Positions 1 to 6,870 of a stretch of DNA of 7,064 bases are shown here, in pieces; within the stretch, counting starts at the first letter, position 1, and the number at the start of each line of letters is the position of its first letter. Origin of the DNA: Planctomycetaceae bacterium. GTDB lineage: Bacteria > Planctomycetota > Planctomycetia > Pirellulales > Thermoguttaceae. The position numbers were made by a program, and so were the translations under genes. A model generated the notes under the pieces. It did not search any database and was not told the DNA's origin. It saw only the letters and a list, made by a program, of their open reading frames with translations. The stretch is taken from the NCBI GenBank assembly GCA_031266315.1, contig JAISBG010000815.1:1-7064 (forward strand). The letters are read 5' to 3'.

Positions 1-65
1 CCGGCACCACCCCGGGCGGCGCGGCGAGAAGTAAGAGAGAGTTAAAAACGGAACATAGAGAACAT

Positions 66-1220
66 TTGTTCTTTAAACTCTTGTCTGGAAAGAATTTACC
101 TCTCTTTCGTGCTTCACCGTTTGGCTTCACCTTAGTCGAACTTCTTGTGGTCATTGCGATTATCGGTGTGTTAATCGCTCTTCTGTTGCCTGCCGTGCAA
201 GCGGCGAGGGAAGCCGCAAGGCGGATGCAGTGTACGAACCATCTCAAGCAAGTGGGGTTGGCGATTCACAATTACCATGACACGTTTGACTCCATTCCGC
301 CTCTCCGAAGCGGACGTTCAGGCGGTAGTGGAGCACCTTGGGCAAATAACAGTTATTTAGTACCGCTCTTGCCTAATCTGGAGCAACAAGCACGGTATGA
401 TAGTTATATTGCCCAGAACATGCCGGACGCATGGGGAGGTTCGGGCAGTAGCGGTATGAGCAACTACGACTGGTTGAAAGGAAAAGTCTCTACTTTTGCG
501 TGTCCGTCTGACGGCAATGCTTCCTTACCTTCTGTAACTGCCGGCTTAGCCCGATCAAGTTATTTTGCGTCTTTGGGCGATATTGTTGCCCCGACAACCG
601 CAAACGCTCAAACTAATCGCGGTTTCTTTCGCGGATGTGTTACAGTCGATTTTACAACGGGAGCCGTAACGTTAATAACCAACTCGTTTGCCTCAATTAC
701 CGACGGTTTATCCAATACAGTAGCACTTTCCGAAGCAGTAACGGTTAATGAAATAAGTTCCAGAAATGTGAAAGGCGGTTATGCCGTTACTGCATCGACA
801 GGACAACGCAAACCTAATCATTGTCGCGGCTTAACGACCGACCGCATTACAATTACTAGTACGGATGTTGCCCAGTATGGACGAAGTACTACTGGATTCG
901 GAGACGGACGCGGCGCATTTTTTACTACTGTCATACCGCCCAATAATATTTCCTGTATTGTTTGGTACACAAACTTAGCCAATCCGGGTTTGACATCATG
1001 GGGATTTCACACGGCAACAAGTAATCACTCCGGCGGCGTAAATTGTTGTCTGGGCGACGGTTCAGTGCGCTTTGTCAGTGATACTATCAGTTGTGGAAAT
1101 CAAGATTTAGATCTTGCGGTTGGAGCGGTGGGAGGTTATGAACCAAAGGAAAAAAGTCCATTCGGAGTTTGGGGAGCAATCGGTTCGATTCAAGGTGGTG
1201 AAAGCGAAGCCCTGCCGTGA
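66..1220 (+). CDS. DUF1559 pseudopilin-like protein (prepilin-type N-terminus)
   Basis: This is a planctomycete-type DUF1559 protein with a type IV prepilin/pseudopilin leader. Counting from the TTG at 66, the cleavage motif is G20|FTLVE, with Glu at mature position +5, followed by a hydrophobic helix to about residue 44 and the family signature [12 protein letters not shown] (C56) leading into [14 protein letters not shown] mid-domain FACPSD (C146) and the C-terminal H321-SGGV then GDGSVRF (330-336) complete the family pattern, ending in [13 protein letters not shown]. The length of 384 aa is normal for the family. By family knowledge it should be processed by a prepilin peptidase and sit at the inner membrane or in a pilus-like structure; its actual role is unknown. 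It has eight cysteines, including a CC pair (327-328) where the family often has hydrophobic residues. The start is weakly supported: only AGAG lies near the TTG, and the frame stays open to the window edge, so the true start may be upstream. Confidence 0.9.
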   Translation: MFFKLLSGKNLPLFRASPFGFTLVELLVVIAIIGVLIALLLPAVQAAREAARRMQCTNHLKQVGLAIHNYHDTFDSIPPLRSGRSGGSGAPWANNSYLVPLLPNLEQQARYDSYIAQNMPDAWGGSGSSGMSNYDWLKGKVSTFACPSDGNASLPSVTAGLARSSYFASLGDIVAPTTANAQTNRGFFRGCVTVDFTTGAVTLITNSFASITDGLSNTVALSEAVTVNEISSRNVKGGYAVTASTGQRKPNHCRGLTTDRITITSTDVAQYGRSTTGFGDGRGAFFTTVIPPNNISCIVWYTNLANPGLTSWGFHTATSNHSGGVNCCLGDGSVRFVSDTISCGNQDLDLAVGAVGGYEPKEKSPFGVWGAIGSIQGGESEALP

Positions 1221-1252
1221 TATACTTATCACACTTTAAAAATTCGTTTTTT

Positions 1253-1280
1253 GTAGGGATACACTGCCGTGCGTCCCTAC
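1253..1280. repeat. Intergenic palindrome (REP-like hairpin)
   Basis: A 7-bp perfect stem, GTAGGGA (1253-1259) with TCCCTAC (1274-1280), encloses an inner CAC/GTG stem (1262-1264 with 1269-1271) and a TGCC loop. A T-run lies just before it (1247-1252) and an A-run after it (1283-1287), so the stem can extend further with a bulge. This is the reverse of the A-before/T-after layout of a classic + strand intrinsic terminator. It could still cause termination or protect the mRNA end of the DUF1559 gene. Its compact GC core resembles dispersed palindromic repeats found between bacterial genes; whether it is repeated in this genome cannot be seen here. Confidence 0.6.
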
Positions 1281-1313
1281 GTAAAAACTAAAAAACCGTC
1301 ACTTTTTTATAAC

Positions 1314-1318
1314 AGGAG
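1314..1318 (+). promoter_or_regulatory. Shine-Dalgarno of the mannosidase gene
   Basis: AGGAG lies 11 nt before the ATG at 1330. The other in-frame ATG, at 1339, would be 20 nt away, so this site favours the 1330 start. The same AGGAGAT heptamer precedes the next gene. Confidence 0.7.
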
Positions 1319-1329
1319 ATTAAACCGTT

Positions 1330-4300
1330 ATGAAACGAATGAAACTTTTTTTGGTGTTCGCATTGCTGTTACTTTTGGCTGGATTGCAAACCGCGTCGGC
1401 AACTGATATTTGGACAATCGGTGTTGACGACGATAATTTCGCGGAATTTGCTTCTGCCGGAAAATATGAAGATGTTCCAAAAAATTTTCCGCAAGGCGTG
1501 AATATTCAAATCGGAAAACTTGATACAAAAAAAGATTTTCCGTACATTCACCCGGCTCCAAGCGATGTTTGGGCGGAAAAGAAAAATTACGCTTATTCGA
1601 TTCAATTTGATTTGCCGGAAAATACAACGGCAGATGAAAATAACACCGCGTATGAATTGACAATCAAAGGTTGGGGACACTACAACAGTCCGACAGTTTT
1701 TGACGTGAATTTGAACGGTCAGAAAAAAACATTGGCAACTTCGCGCAACGCAAAAAGCGATGACATTTTGACCAATCCCCAAGCGGCGAAGCCGGGAACT
1801 TATTCTATTGCGTTTCCCAAAACAGCAATAAAAGAAACAGGAAATATTCTCACAATCACCAGCGTAAACGGTTCATGGTTTGTTTACGATGTTCTGAAAT
1901 TTCAAGCACGAACCGGAAAAATCGAAGCAATTAACATTACGCCGATTCGCGGAATTTTCAAAACTAAAAATTCCGATGAACAATTTCCGTTGGCGCGAAA
2001 AATCAATATTGATTATCAAGGCGAATTTTTGAGTCAGACAACCGATCTTGCCGTAACTTATCAACCGGAAAACGGTGAAGAAAAACAAGTCCTAATTGCT
2101 CTTGACCCGGAAAAGAATTTTACCAATACGGAAATTCTTCTTCCGGTAACAAATGAGGATTGTGTGAAGCCGATTAAAGTGCGTGCCGAATTGAAAACAC
2201 CGAAAGCGGTTACCAAAGAAACGTTCATTCCCGCTGAACGAAAATGGGAAATTCATCTTATTCATCAAACACATCTCGATATTGGTTACACGCATACGCA
2301 AGTGGAAATTTTGGAACGTCAAGTACAATCGCTCAAAGATGCGTTGAAATATATTGAAGAAACAAAAAATTATCCTGACGATGCGAAATTCAAATTTCAT
2401 CCTGAAGGAATGTGGGCGGTTGAAGAATTTATGCGACGCGCTAACGACGAAGAAAAAACGGCGTTCATTCAAGCCGCGAAAAACCGTAACATTCATCTTG
2501 ACGTGATGTACGCTCAAGCGATGACCGGCATGTATAGCGATGAGGAATTGTTCGAGTTAATGGGTTCGGCAATTCGTTTCGGACGGAAATATAGTATCGA
2601 AATTGACAGTGCAATGCAAACCGACGTACCAGGTTACACTTGGGGACTTGTTCCTGTATTGGCAAAATGCGGAATCAAATATATGACGATGGGACCGAAT
2701 GCGGGACATCGTGTCGGACGGCTTTATTATTGGGGCGAAAAACCGTTTTACTGGGAATCGCCGTCCGGTAAAGAACGTGTTTTGTGTTATCTGGCTGACA
2801 CCGGTTATCATCAGTTTCACGGTAAGCCGGTCGGACATCGAATTTCGGAAACAGAAATTTTCAACATTCTCGACGGTAAAGATTGGTTACCTCATTCGGA
2901 CAAACCGCGAACATTTCTTTACGATTTGATTCCGTTACGTTACGGAATTGAAGGAGACAATGGTCGTCCTAACCGTGTTGTTTCCGATGTGGTCAAAGAA
3001 TGGAACGAAAAATACGCTTATCCGAAATTAACTCTTTCGCGTAACAGCGATTTTATGAAAGAATTGGAAATGCGGTACGGCAAGGAATTTCCGGTTGTTC
3101 GCGGAGATTACACTCCGTATTGGGAAGACGGCGCGGCAAGCACATCGGTGGCAACGATGCGTAACCGTGACGCGAAAAGAAGTCTTATCGCAGCAGAAAC
3201 AGCGTGGGCAATCAAGCAACCGCAAGAGTATTTCAAACGTGTTACAGATTTCGATGCGGCGTGGACGGATATTATTATGTACGACGAACACACTTGGGGA
3301 GCGCATAACAGTATTTCCGAACCGGACAGCGATTTTGTCAAACAGCAAGATGATTACAAACAAGCGTTTGCCCAACGTGCATTCGACACTGTTAATAAAC
3401 TTCGCGAGGAAGTCAAGATCAACATTTCTCCTCCTCAACATAAACCGGAAGGCGTTTATGCTGATACGGAAAAAGGAATGATTGGTAACGATTTAATTTC
3501 GTTGAAAGTGGATAAGAAAACCGGTGCCATTGTGTCGTTCACGATGAAAGGGATTCCACATGATTTGGTGAATCCGAATGATGACGGTAATACGGGATTG
3601 AATGATTACCTTTATATCATCGGACGCGACGCAACAAAAAATCGAGAACGATACGCTCAAGGCGTAAATGTTACGGCGAGAGTTGTGAATGGAGTTGCTT
3701 CAATTAATGTTGAATCGCTTGTTCCCAATTGCCAATTTTTACAGCAGAGGGTTGTTATCACTTCGGATAGTCCTGTCGTGTATATTGACAATACGATGAA
3801 GAAAAAAATGGAACGCCAACCGGAAGGAACTTTTTTTGGTTTTCCGTTCAATATTCCGAATGGCGTTTGGCGAATTGATACGCCTTGGGCAATGGTTCAA
3901 GTTGAAAAAGATCAACTGCCGGGAGCAAACCGTAATTATTATTGTGTGCAAAATTTTTGTAATCTTTCCAACGATGATTACGGAATAGATTTTGCAACTT
4001 ACCATGCACCAATGATACAATTTTCACCGATTCTTTTCGCGCCGGCATGGGATAAAACGTTGAAAACATGGCGGGAACACATTGAGCCAAACGGCACAAT
4101 TTATAGTTGGGTTTGTAACAATCATTGGGAAACCAATTACAAAGCAGGACAAGACGGTTGGTTACGATTTGTTTACAAGATTCGTCCTTATGTCGGCAAA
4201 TTTGATGTTGCGAAATCTCAAAAATTTGCAAGAGACGAAGACTCTCCCGTGCCGCTTTACAACAAGCAGTTGATGAACTTGGACAACGAAAATATTATCA

Positions 4301-4560
4301 TAACACGGCTGAAACCGGCGCGGACGGAAAAAGCGTCTAATGTTTCCGAATCGCCATACGGTCAAGGATTGATTGTTCGGCTTTACAATCCGACAGACAA
4401 ACCGCAAAAAGTTTCATTAACGTTTTCCGCTCCGCAAATCAACAAAGATGTTTATGAACCGGCGTTATATCGTTCCAATCCGTTGGAAGACTGTTTAGAG
4501 AAAATTCCGACAACACTCGTCATTGACCCGTTTGATTTCATTACTCTGCGGGCAGAGTAA
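1330..4560 (+). CDS. Secreted GH38-family alpha-mannosidase with N-terminal PL4-type carbohydrate-binding-like domain
   Basis: This is a probable exported alpha-mannosidase of glycoside hydrolase family 38 (retaining, metal-dependent). A signal peptide covers residues 1-24 (KRMK, then a Leu-rich core, ASA|TD). Residues about 25-195 resemble the beta-sandwich found at the end of PL4 rhamnogalacturonan lyases: IGxDDxxFAEF, then FPYIHPAPSDVW, and a closing GSWFVYDVLKF. The GH38 catalytic part begins near 305 with HQTHLDIGYTH, where H315 and D317 match the His-x-Asp metal ligands. QTDVPGYTW supplies D432, the likely nucleophile and metal ligand. YDEHTWGAH supplies H654/H659, the likely last metal-binding region. 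The helical middle domain shows WEDGAAST (598-605) and MRNR...AAE (610-623). From about 720 the beta-rich C-terminal domain starts (LKVDKKTGAIVSF). It is full length with no frameshift. Linkage specificity and substrate cannot be read from the sequence; residue roles are assigned by motif analogy. The GH38 assignment is firm; the N-terminal domain name is an inference. Confidence 0.88.
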   Translation: MKRMKLFLVFALLLLLAGLQTASATDIWTIGVDDDNFAEFASAGKYEDVPKNFPQGVNIQIGKLDTKKDFPYIHPAPSDVWAEKKNYAYSIQFDLPENTTADENNTAYELTIKGWGHYNSPTVFDVNLNGQKKTLATSRNAKSDDILTNPQAAKPGTYSIAFPKTAIKETGNILTITSVNGSWFVYDVLKFQARTGKIEAINITPIRGIFKTKNSDEQFPLARKINIDYQGEFLSQTTDLAVTYQPENGEEKQVLIALDPEKNFTNTEILLPVTNEDCVKPIKVRAELKTPKAVTKETFIPAERKWEIHLIHQTHLDIGYTHTQVEILERQVQSLKDALKYIEETKNYPDDAKFKFHPEGMWAVEEFMRRANDEEKTAFIQAAKNRNIHLDVMYAQAMTGMYSDEELFELMGSAIRFGRKYSIEIDSAMQTDVPGYTWGLVPVLAKCGIKYMTMGPNAGHRVGRLYYWGEKPFYWESPSGKERVLCYLADTGYHQFHGKPVGHRISETEIFNILDGKDWLPHSDKPRTFLYDLIPLRYGIEGDNGRPNRVVSDVVKEWNEKYAYPKLTLSRNSDFMKELEMRYGKEFPVVRGDYTPYWEDGAASTSVATMRNRDAKRSLIAAETAWAIKQPQEYFKRVTDFDAAWTDIIMYDEHTWGAHNSISEPDSDFVKQQDDYKQAFAQRAFDTVNKLREEVKINISPPQHKPEGVYADTEKGMIGNDLISLKVDKKTGAIVSFTMKGIPHDLVNPNDDGNTGLNDYLYIIGRDATKNRERYAQGVNVTARVVNGVASINVESLVPNCQFLQQRVVITSDSPVVYIDNTMKKKMERQPEGTFFGFPFNIPNGVWRIDTPWAMVQVEKDQLPGANRNYYCVQNFCNLSNDDYGIDFATYHAPMIQFSPILFAPAWDKTLKTWREHIEPNGTIYSWVCNNHWETNYKAGQDGWLRFVYKIRPYVGKFDVAKSQKFARDEDSPVPLYNKQLMNLDNENIIITRLKPARTEKASNVSESPYGQGLIVRLYNPTDKPQKVSLTFSAPQINKDVYEPALYRSNPLEDCLEKIPTTLVIDPFDFITLRAE

Positions 4561-4621
4561 AAAGAACCCTCGCGTTCGCAAACCGGTTAGTCAAAGAGGC
4601 TTAACTTCATTCAATTTTTTT

Positions 4622-4626
4622 AGGAG
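4622..4626 (+). promoter_or_regulatory. Shine-Dalgarno of the lipoprotein gene
   Basis: AGGAG lies 6 nt before the ATG at 4633, just after a T-run. The spacing is good and supports that start. Confidence 0.75.
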
Positions 4627-4632
4627 ATTTTT

Positions 4633-5139
4633 ATGTTACGAAACAATTTTATTTTTTTCTGTTGTTTAACGATGGTTTGTTTCGGCTGTTCCAATGCGCC
4701 GAATGGTTTTCCGAAAGTTGTTCCGTGTGTTGTGGTTGTTACTGATAATGGTTTGCCGATTGCAGATGTTTTTGTCAGTATTCAAACCGTTCCGCCAACC
4801 GAAAGTTTGTCGGTAATTGCTTATACAGACGCGCAAGGAAAAGCAACAATGCAAACCGTATTGGGAACATACGCGAAAACAGGAATTCCGGCGGGAAAGA
4901 TCGTTATGGTGTTAGATAAATCTCCTGACATTCCGCACACGAAATCCGAAACAGAACGGAACAACATGTCTCCCGCAGAAGGATTAGCGTACATGGCAAA
5001 AATCGAAACGGAATACCTCAAATTGCCGAATAGTATTCCGCCGCCGCTCCGTACCGCAAATATATCACCTTTGACAAAAGACACAAGTTCGGAAGATGTT
5101 TCGGTCTGGCATGTCAAACTGGAAGAGTATAAAAAATGA
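4633..5139 (+). CDS. Small putative lipoprotein, carboxypeptidase-regulatory/transthyretin-like fold
   Basis: This 168-residue exported protein has no recognised enzymatic role. The N-terminus has a hydrophobic stretch (residues 6-18) ending in CFG|C19-S, a plausible lipobox although Cys at -3 is unusual; it would be anchored by a lipid on C19. Residues about 28-95 follow the pattern of a single transthyretin/carboxypeptidase-regulatory beta-sandwich: VVVTDNGLPIADVFVSIQ, then AYTDAQGKATMQT, then the glycine turn and IPAGKIVMVLDKSP. The second half (about 96-168) is polar and Pro-rich, with a PPPL segment, and has no motif I know. Small lipoproteins of this kind are frequent in planctomycete genomes, often near DUF1559 genes. 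It lies 72 nt after the mannosidase and 128 nt before the sialidase-like gene on the same strand, so it may be co-transcribed with them. It could be a surface-anchored accessory protein, but nothing in the sequence proves this. Confidence 0.8.
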   Translation: MLRNNFIFFCCLTMVCFGCSNAPNGFPKVVPCVVVVTDNGLPIADVFVSIQTVPPTESLSVIAYTDAQGKATMQTVLGTYAKTGIPAGKIVMVLDKSPDIPHTKSETERNNMSPAEGLAYMAKIETEYLKLPNSIPPPLRTANISPLTKDTSSEDVSVWHVKLEEYKK

Positions 5140-5254
5140 AACATTTCACTGTAACGGTTTGTTTTAATTAACAAATTGCCCACCGCCGAATGTAAACAAT
5201 TATCCCGACAAATTTCAAAATAATCAGCAAATAATAGTTTCAACAATTTTCAAA

Positions 5255-5261
5255 AAGGAGG
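5255..5261 (+). promoter_or_regulatory. Strong Shine-Dalgarno of the sialidase-like gene
   Basis: AAGGAGG lies 6 nt before the ATG at 5268. It is a near-perfect anti-16S match, the best in the window, and fixes this start. Confidence 0.8.
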
Positions 5262-5267
5262 ATTTCA

Positions 5268-6434
5268 ATGTCCGCGAAAGTAATTTCATTGTTGTTTGTT
5301 ATGTTTTCTTGTGTTACGGTTTTTGCCGAAGACAAACCGGATTTGCCGTTGATTGATATTTCCGGCGAAACCTCACGTCATGTTGTCATTGCCGCCGGAA
5401 CGCAAATCATTTATCAGGGACATCCAACTTCGCTGTTGATGCCGGATGGTAAAACAATTTTTGCGGTTTGGAGTTTCAATGACTCCAGAAAAGAAAAAAT
5501 ACTGCCGAATGCAGGCTACATACATCTCTACACTTATGCCGGTCCGATGGCACGAAGCGACGATGGCGGGAAAACTTGGACACGGCTTGATGACACATTG
5601 CCGCCGGGATTTTCAAAACATAAAAATTGTCCGAGTATTTATCGTATGGTTGCCGAAGACGGTGCGGAACGTTTATGGGTCTTTTCCGCTGAACCGAAAA
5701 TGCCGCGTATTCTTAGTGAAGATAGCGGAAAAACTTGGCGCGAATTGGAACCGCTCGGTTTTGACTGTGTTATGACCTTCAGTAGTGTTGTTCCAAAAAA
5801 TCCGGGAAAGCAAGACGGAAAATATATCGGTCTTTACCATCGTCAGACTCCTGAACGGCGAAGCGAAGGAGTTGTCCAAACGGAAACATCGGATGCCGGA
5901 TTAACGTGGTCGGAACCGCGAGTGATTGCTTCGGTAGAAGGACGTGTTGCTTGTGAACCGTTCGGATTTTGGTCACCGGACAACAAAGAAATCTGTTGTT
6001 TGATGCGCGACAATACAAACAAAGGACGGAGCCTAATGATGTTCAGTAACGATCACGGCGAAACATGGTCAACGCCGACCGATACACCATGGGGATTAAC
6101 CGGTCACCGACATCAAGGTGTTTATACGCCGGACGGACGGTTTGTCGTTGTTTTCCGTGATATGGCTCCCGGAAGTCCGTTTCACGACCATTTTGTTGCA
6201 TGGGTTGGAACTTATGAAGATATTAAACGAAACAGACCGGGACAGTTTCGCGTCAAATTATTGCACAGTTATGAAGGTCGGGACACAGGTTATCCGGGCA
6301 TTCAAATTTTACCGGACGGAACCATTTTTGCGCTGACTTACATCAAATATCAACCGCGCAAGGAGAAATCAGTTTACATTAAAAATTCAATCATTGGCGT
6401 TCATTTCAGATTGACCAAAGACGGTGTTGAATAA
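5268..6434 (+). CDS. Secreted BNR/Asp-box sialidase-fold protein (putative exo-alpha-sialidase)
   Basis: This is a six-bladed beta-propeller of the sialidase superfamily, probably an exported glycosidase acting on terminal sugars. A signal peptide covers residues 1-20 (core [14 protein letters not shown]). Four Asp boxes are visible: SDDGGKTW (97-104), SEDSGKTW (150-157), TSDAGLTW (207-214) and SNDHGETW (260-267). Conserved-looking stretches include [34 protein letters not shown] and [18 protein letters not shown]342 in the last one sits where GH33 sialidases carry the nucleophilic Tyr, and Arg residues in LMRDN, GHRHQG and VFRD are candidates for substrate contacts. The classical N-terminal RIP arginine motif is missing; the equivalent place reads [13 protein letters not shown]. 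The protein therefore belongs to the broad 'exo-alpha-sialidase/BNR repeat' group rather than clear GH33, and real sialic acid cleavage is not assured. At 388 aa it is a single catalytic domain with no extra lectin module. It follows the mannosidase and lipoprotein on the same strand, suggesting joint glycan trimming. Confidence 0.85.
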   Translation: MSAKVISLLFVMFSCVTVFAEDKPDLPLIDISGETSRHVVIAAGTQIIYQGHPTSLLMPDGKTIFAVWSFNDSRKEKILPNAGYIHLYTYAGPMARSDDGGKTWTRLDDTLPPGFSKHKNCPSIYRMVAEDGAERLWVFSAEPKMPRILSEDSGKTWRELEPLGFDCVMTFSSVVPKNPGKQDGKYIGLYHRQTPERRSEGVVQTETSDAGLTWSEPRVIASVEGRVACEPFGFWSPDNKEICCLMRDNTNKGRSLMMFSNDHGETWSTPTDTPWGLTGHRHQGVYTPDGRFVVVFRDMAPGSPFHDHFVAWVGTYEDIKRNRPGQFRVKLLHSYEGRDTGYPGIQILPDGTIFALTYIKYQPRKEKSVYIKNSIIGVHFRLTKDGVE

Positions 6435-6649
6435 TCCGTCGTTGATAAAAACGCCAGATACTCATTGTAATAAGTCTGATATACCGTAGCTGGTATGGGC
6501 AGTAGGCTTCGCCCTTGAGTAACCGCTTCACGTTGTTGCGCTTCCGCAATCAGCTTCGTGAATTTTAAAACAGCTTGAGTGTACCTTTGGCTGATCACAG
6601 CAATTTGTTCATTTTTGGAAATAGTTACAAAAAACATTATAATGTTCAC
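6401..6649 (-). CDS. Doubtful small hypothetical ORF or gene fragment
   Basis: An 82-codon minus-strand frame from GTG at 6649 (or ATG at 6637) overlaps the last 34 nt of the sialidase-like gene tail to tail. The translation looks protein-like: an amphipathic Lys/Gln/Glu-rich stretch ([20 protein letters not shown]) followed by [21 protein letters not shown] do not recognise a family. There is no Shine-Dalgarno before either start, and the frame is blocked by TAA at 6671-6673 just upstream. It may be the 3' remainder of a gene cut by the neighbouring IS-derived DNA, or chance. No signal peptide or convincing membrane segment is present. Confidence 0.3.
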   Translation of the reverse strand: MNIIMFFVTISKNEQIAVISQRYTQAVLKFTKLIAEAQQREAVTQGRSLLPIPATVYQTYYNEYLAFLSTTDYSTPSLVNLK

Positions 6650-6690
6650 GTTTGTTATGAGAAGTTGCTTTTAGTTATTTCTATATTTTT

Positions 6691-6870
6691 GTGGATTCCG
6701 CGTACAAGAGTAAGGAGATTGATGAGAAATTGCAACAATGCGGCTTTGAGCCTCAAATCAATGAAAAGGGTCATCCATATTTAAGTCTTACGGACTTAAA
6801 AATCGCTGATTCTACCGGATTAGGTCTTTCCCATCGGAATCGTAAAATAATAGGAATATTTCATCGGCAA
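6691..6870 (+). pseudogene. Decayed fragment of an IS5-family (DDE) transposase
   Basis: From 6691 the frame reads VDSAYKSKEIDEKLQQCGFE then PQINEKGH, which matches by memory the IS5-type transposase segment around the second catalytic Asp (ADSAYxSxEID...GIEPQIxEKG). After codon 28 (6772-6774) the similarity fades: SLTDLKIAD vaguely recalls the next conserved stretch (PLTDEQKAS), but the expected R...VEHxFG motif with the third catalytic acid is absent (NRKIIGIF instead). There is no N-terminal half; the frame is stopped by TGA at 6658-6660. It cannot encode an active enzyme. It points to an old insertion in this intergenic region. The exact ends of the element are not visible. Confidence 0.55.
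6780..6800. repeat. Short palindrome inside the transposase remnant
   Basis: TTTAAGTC (6780-6787) pairs with GACTTAAA (6793-6800) around a TTACG loop, giving a perfect 8-bp stem. No T-run follows on the + strand, so it is not a convincing terminator. It could be a small insertion scar or chance in AT-rich DNA. Confidence 0.4.

Noticed and set aside
1369..1782. Minus-strand open frames opposite the mannosidase gene (for example 1369-1782, 2092-2517, 3028-3441)
   Set aside because: They lie inside a full-length, well-recognised gene, have Cys/Phe/Arg-rich compositions typical of antisense shadows, and show no ribosome sites or motifs.
5158..5175. AT-rich inverted repeat TTTGTT/AACAAA after the lipoprotein gene as a terminator
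   Set aside because: The stem is six weak pairs with no T-run following, so termination is unlikely.
5176..5184. TTGCCCACC, also found at 7050-7058 at the edge of the hairpin repeat
   Set aside because: Only nine bases are shared and no hairpin module follows at 5176, so a stray repeat copy is not supported.
5176..5203. Possible sigma70-type promoter (TTGCCC, 16 nt, AATTAT) before the sialidase-like gene
   Set aside because: Each box matches consensus at only four of six positions, which is expected by chance in an AT-rich spacer; planctomycete promoters are also not well defined.
6575..6784. 69-codon + strand frame overlapping the transposase remnant
   Set aside because: It runs in a different frame from the IS5-like match, has no ribosome site and no recognisable motif.
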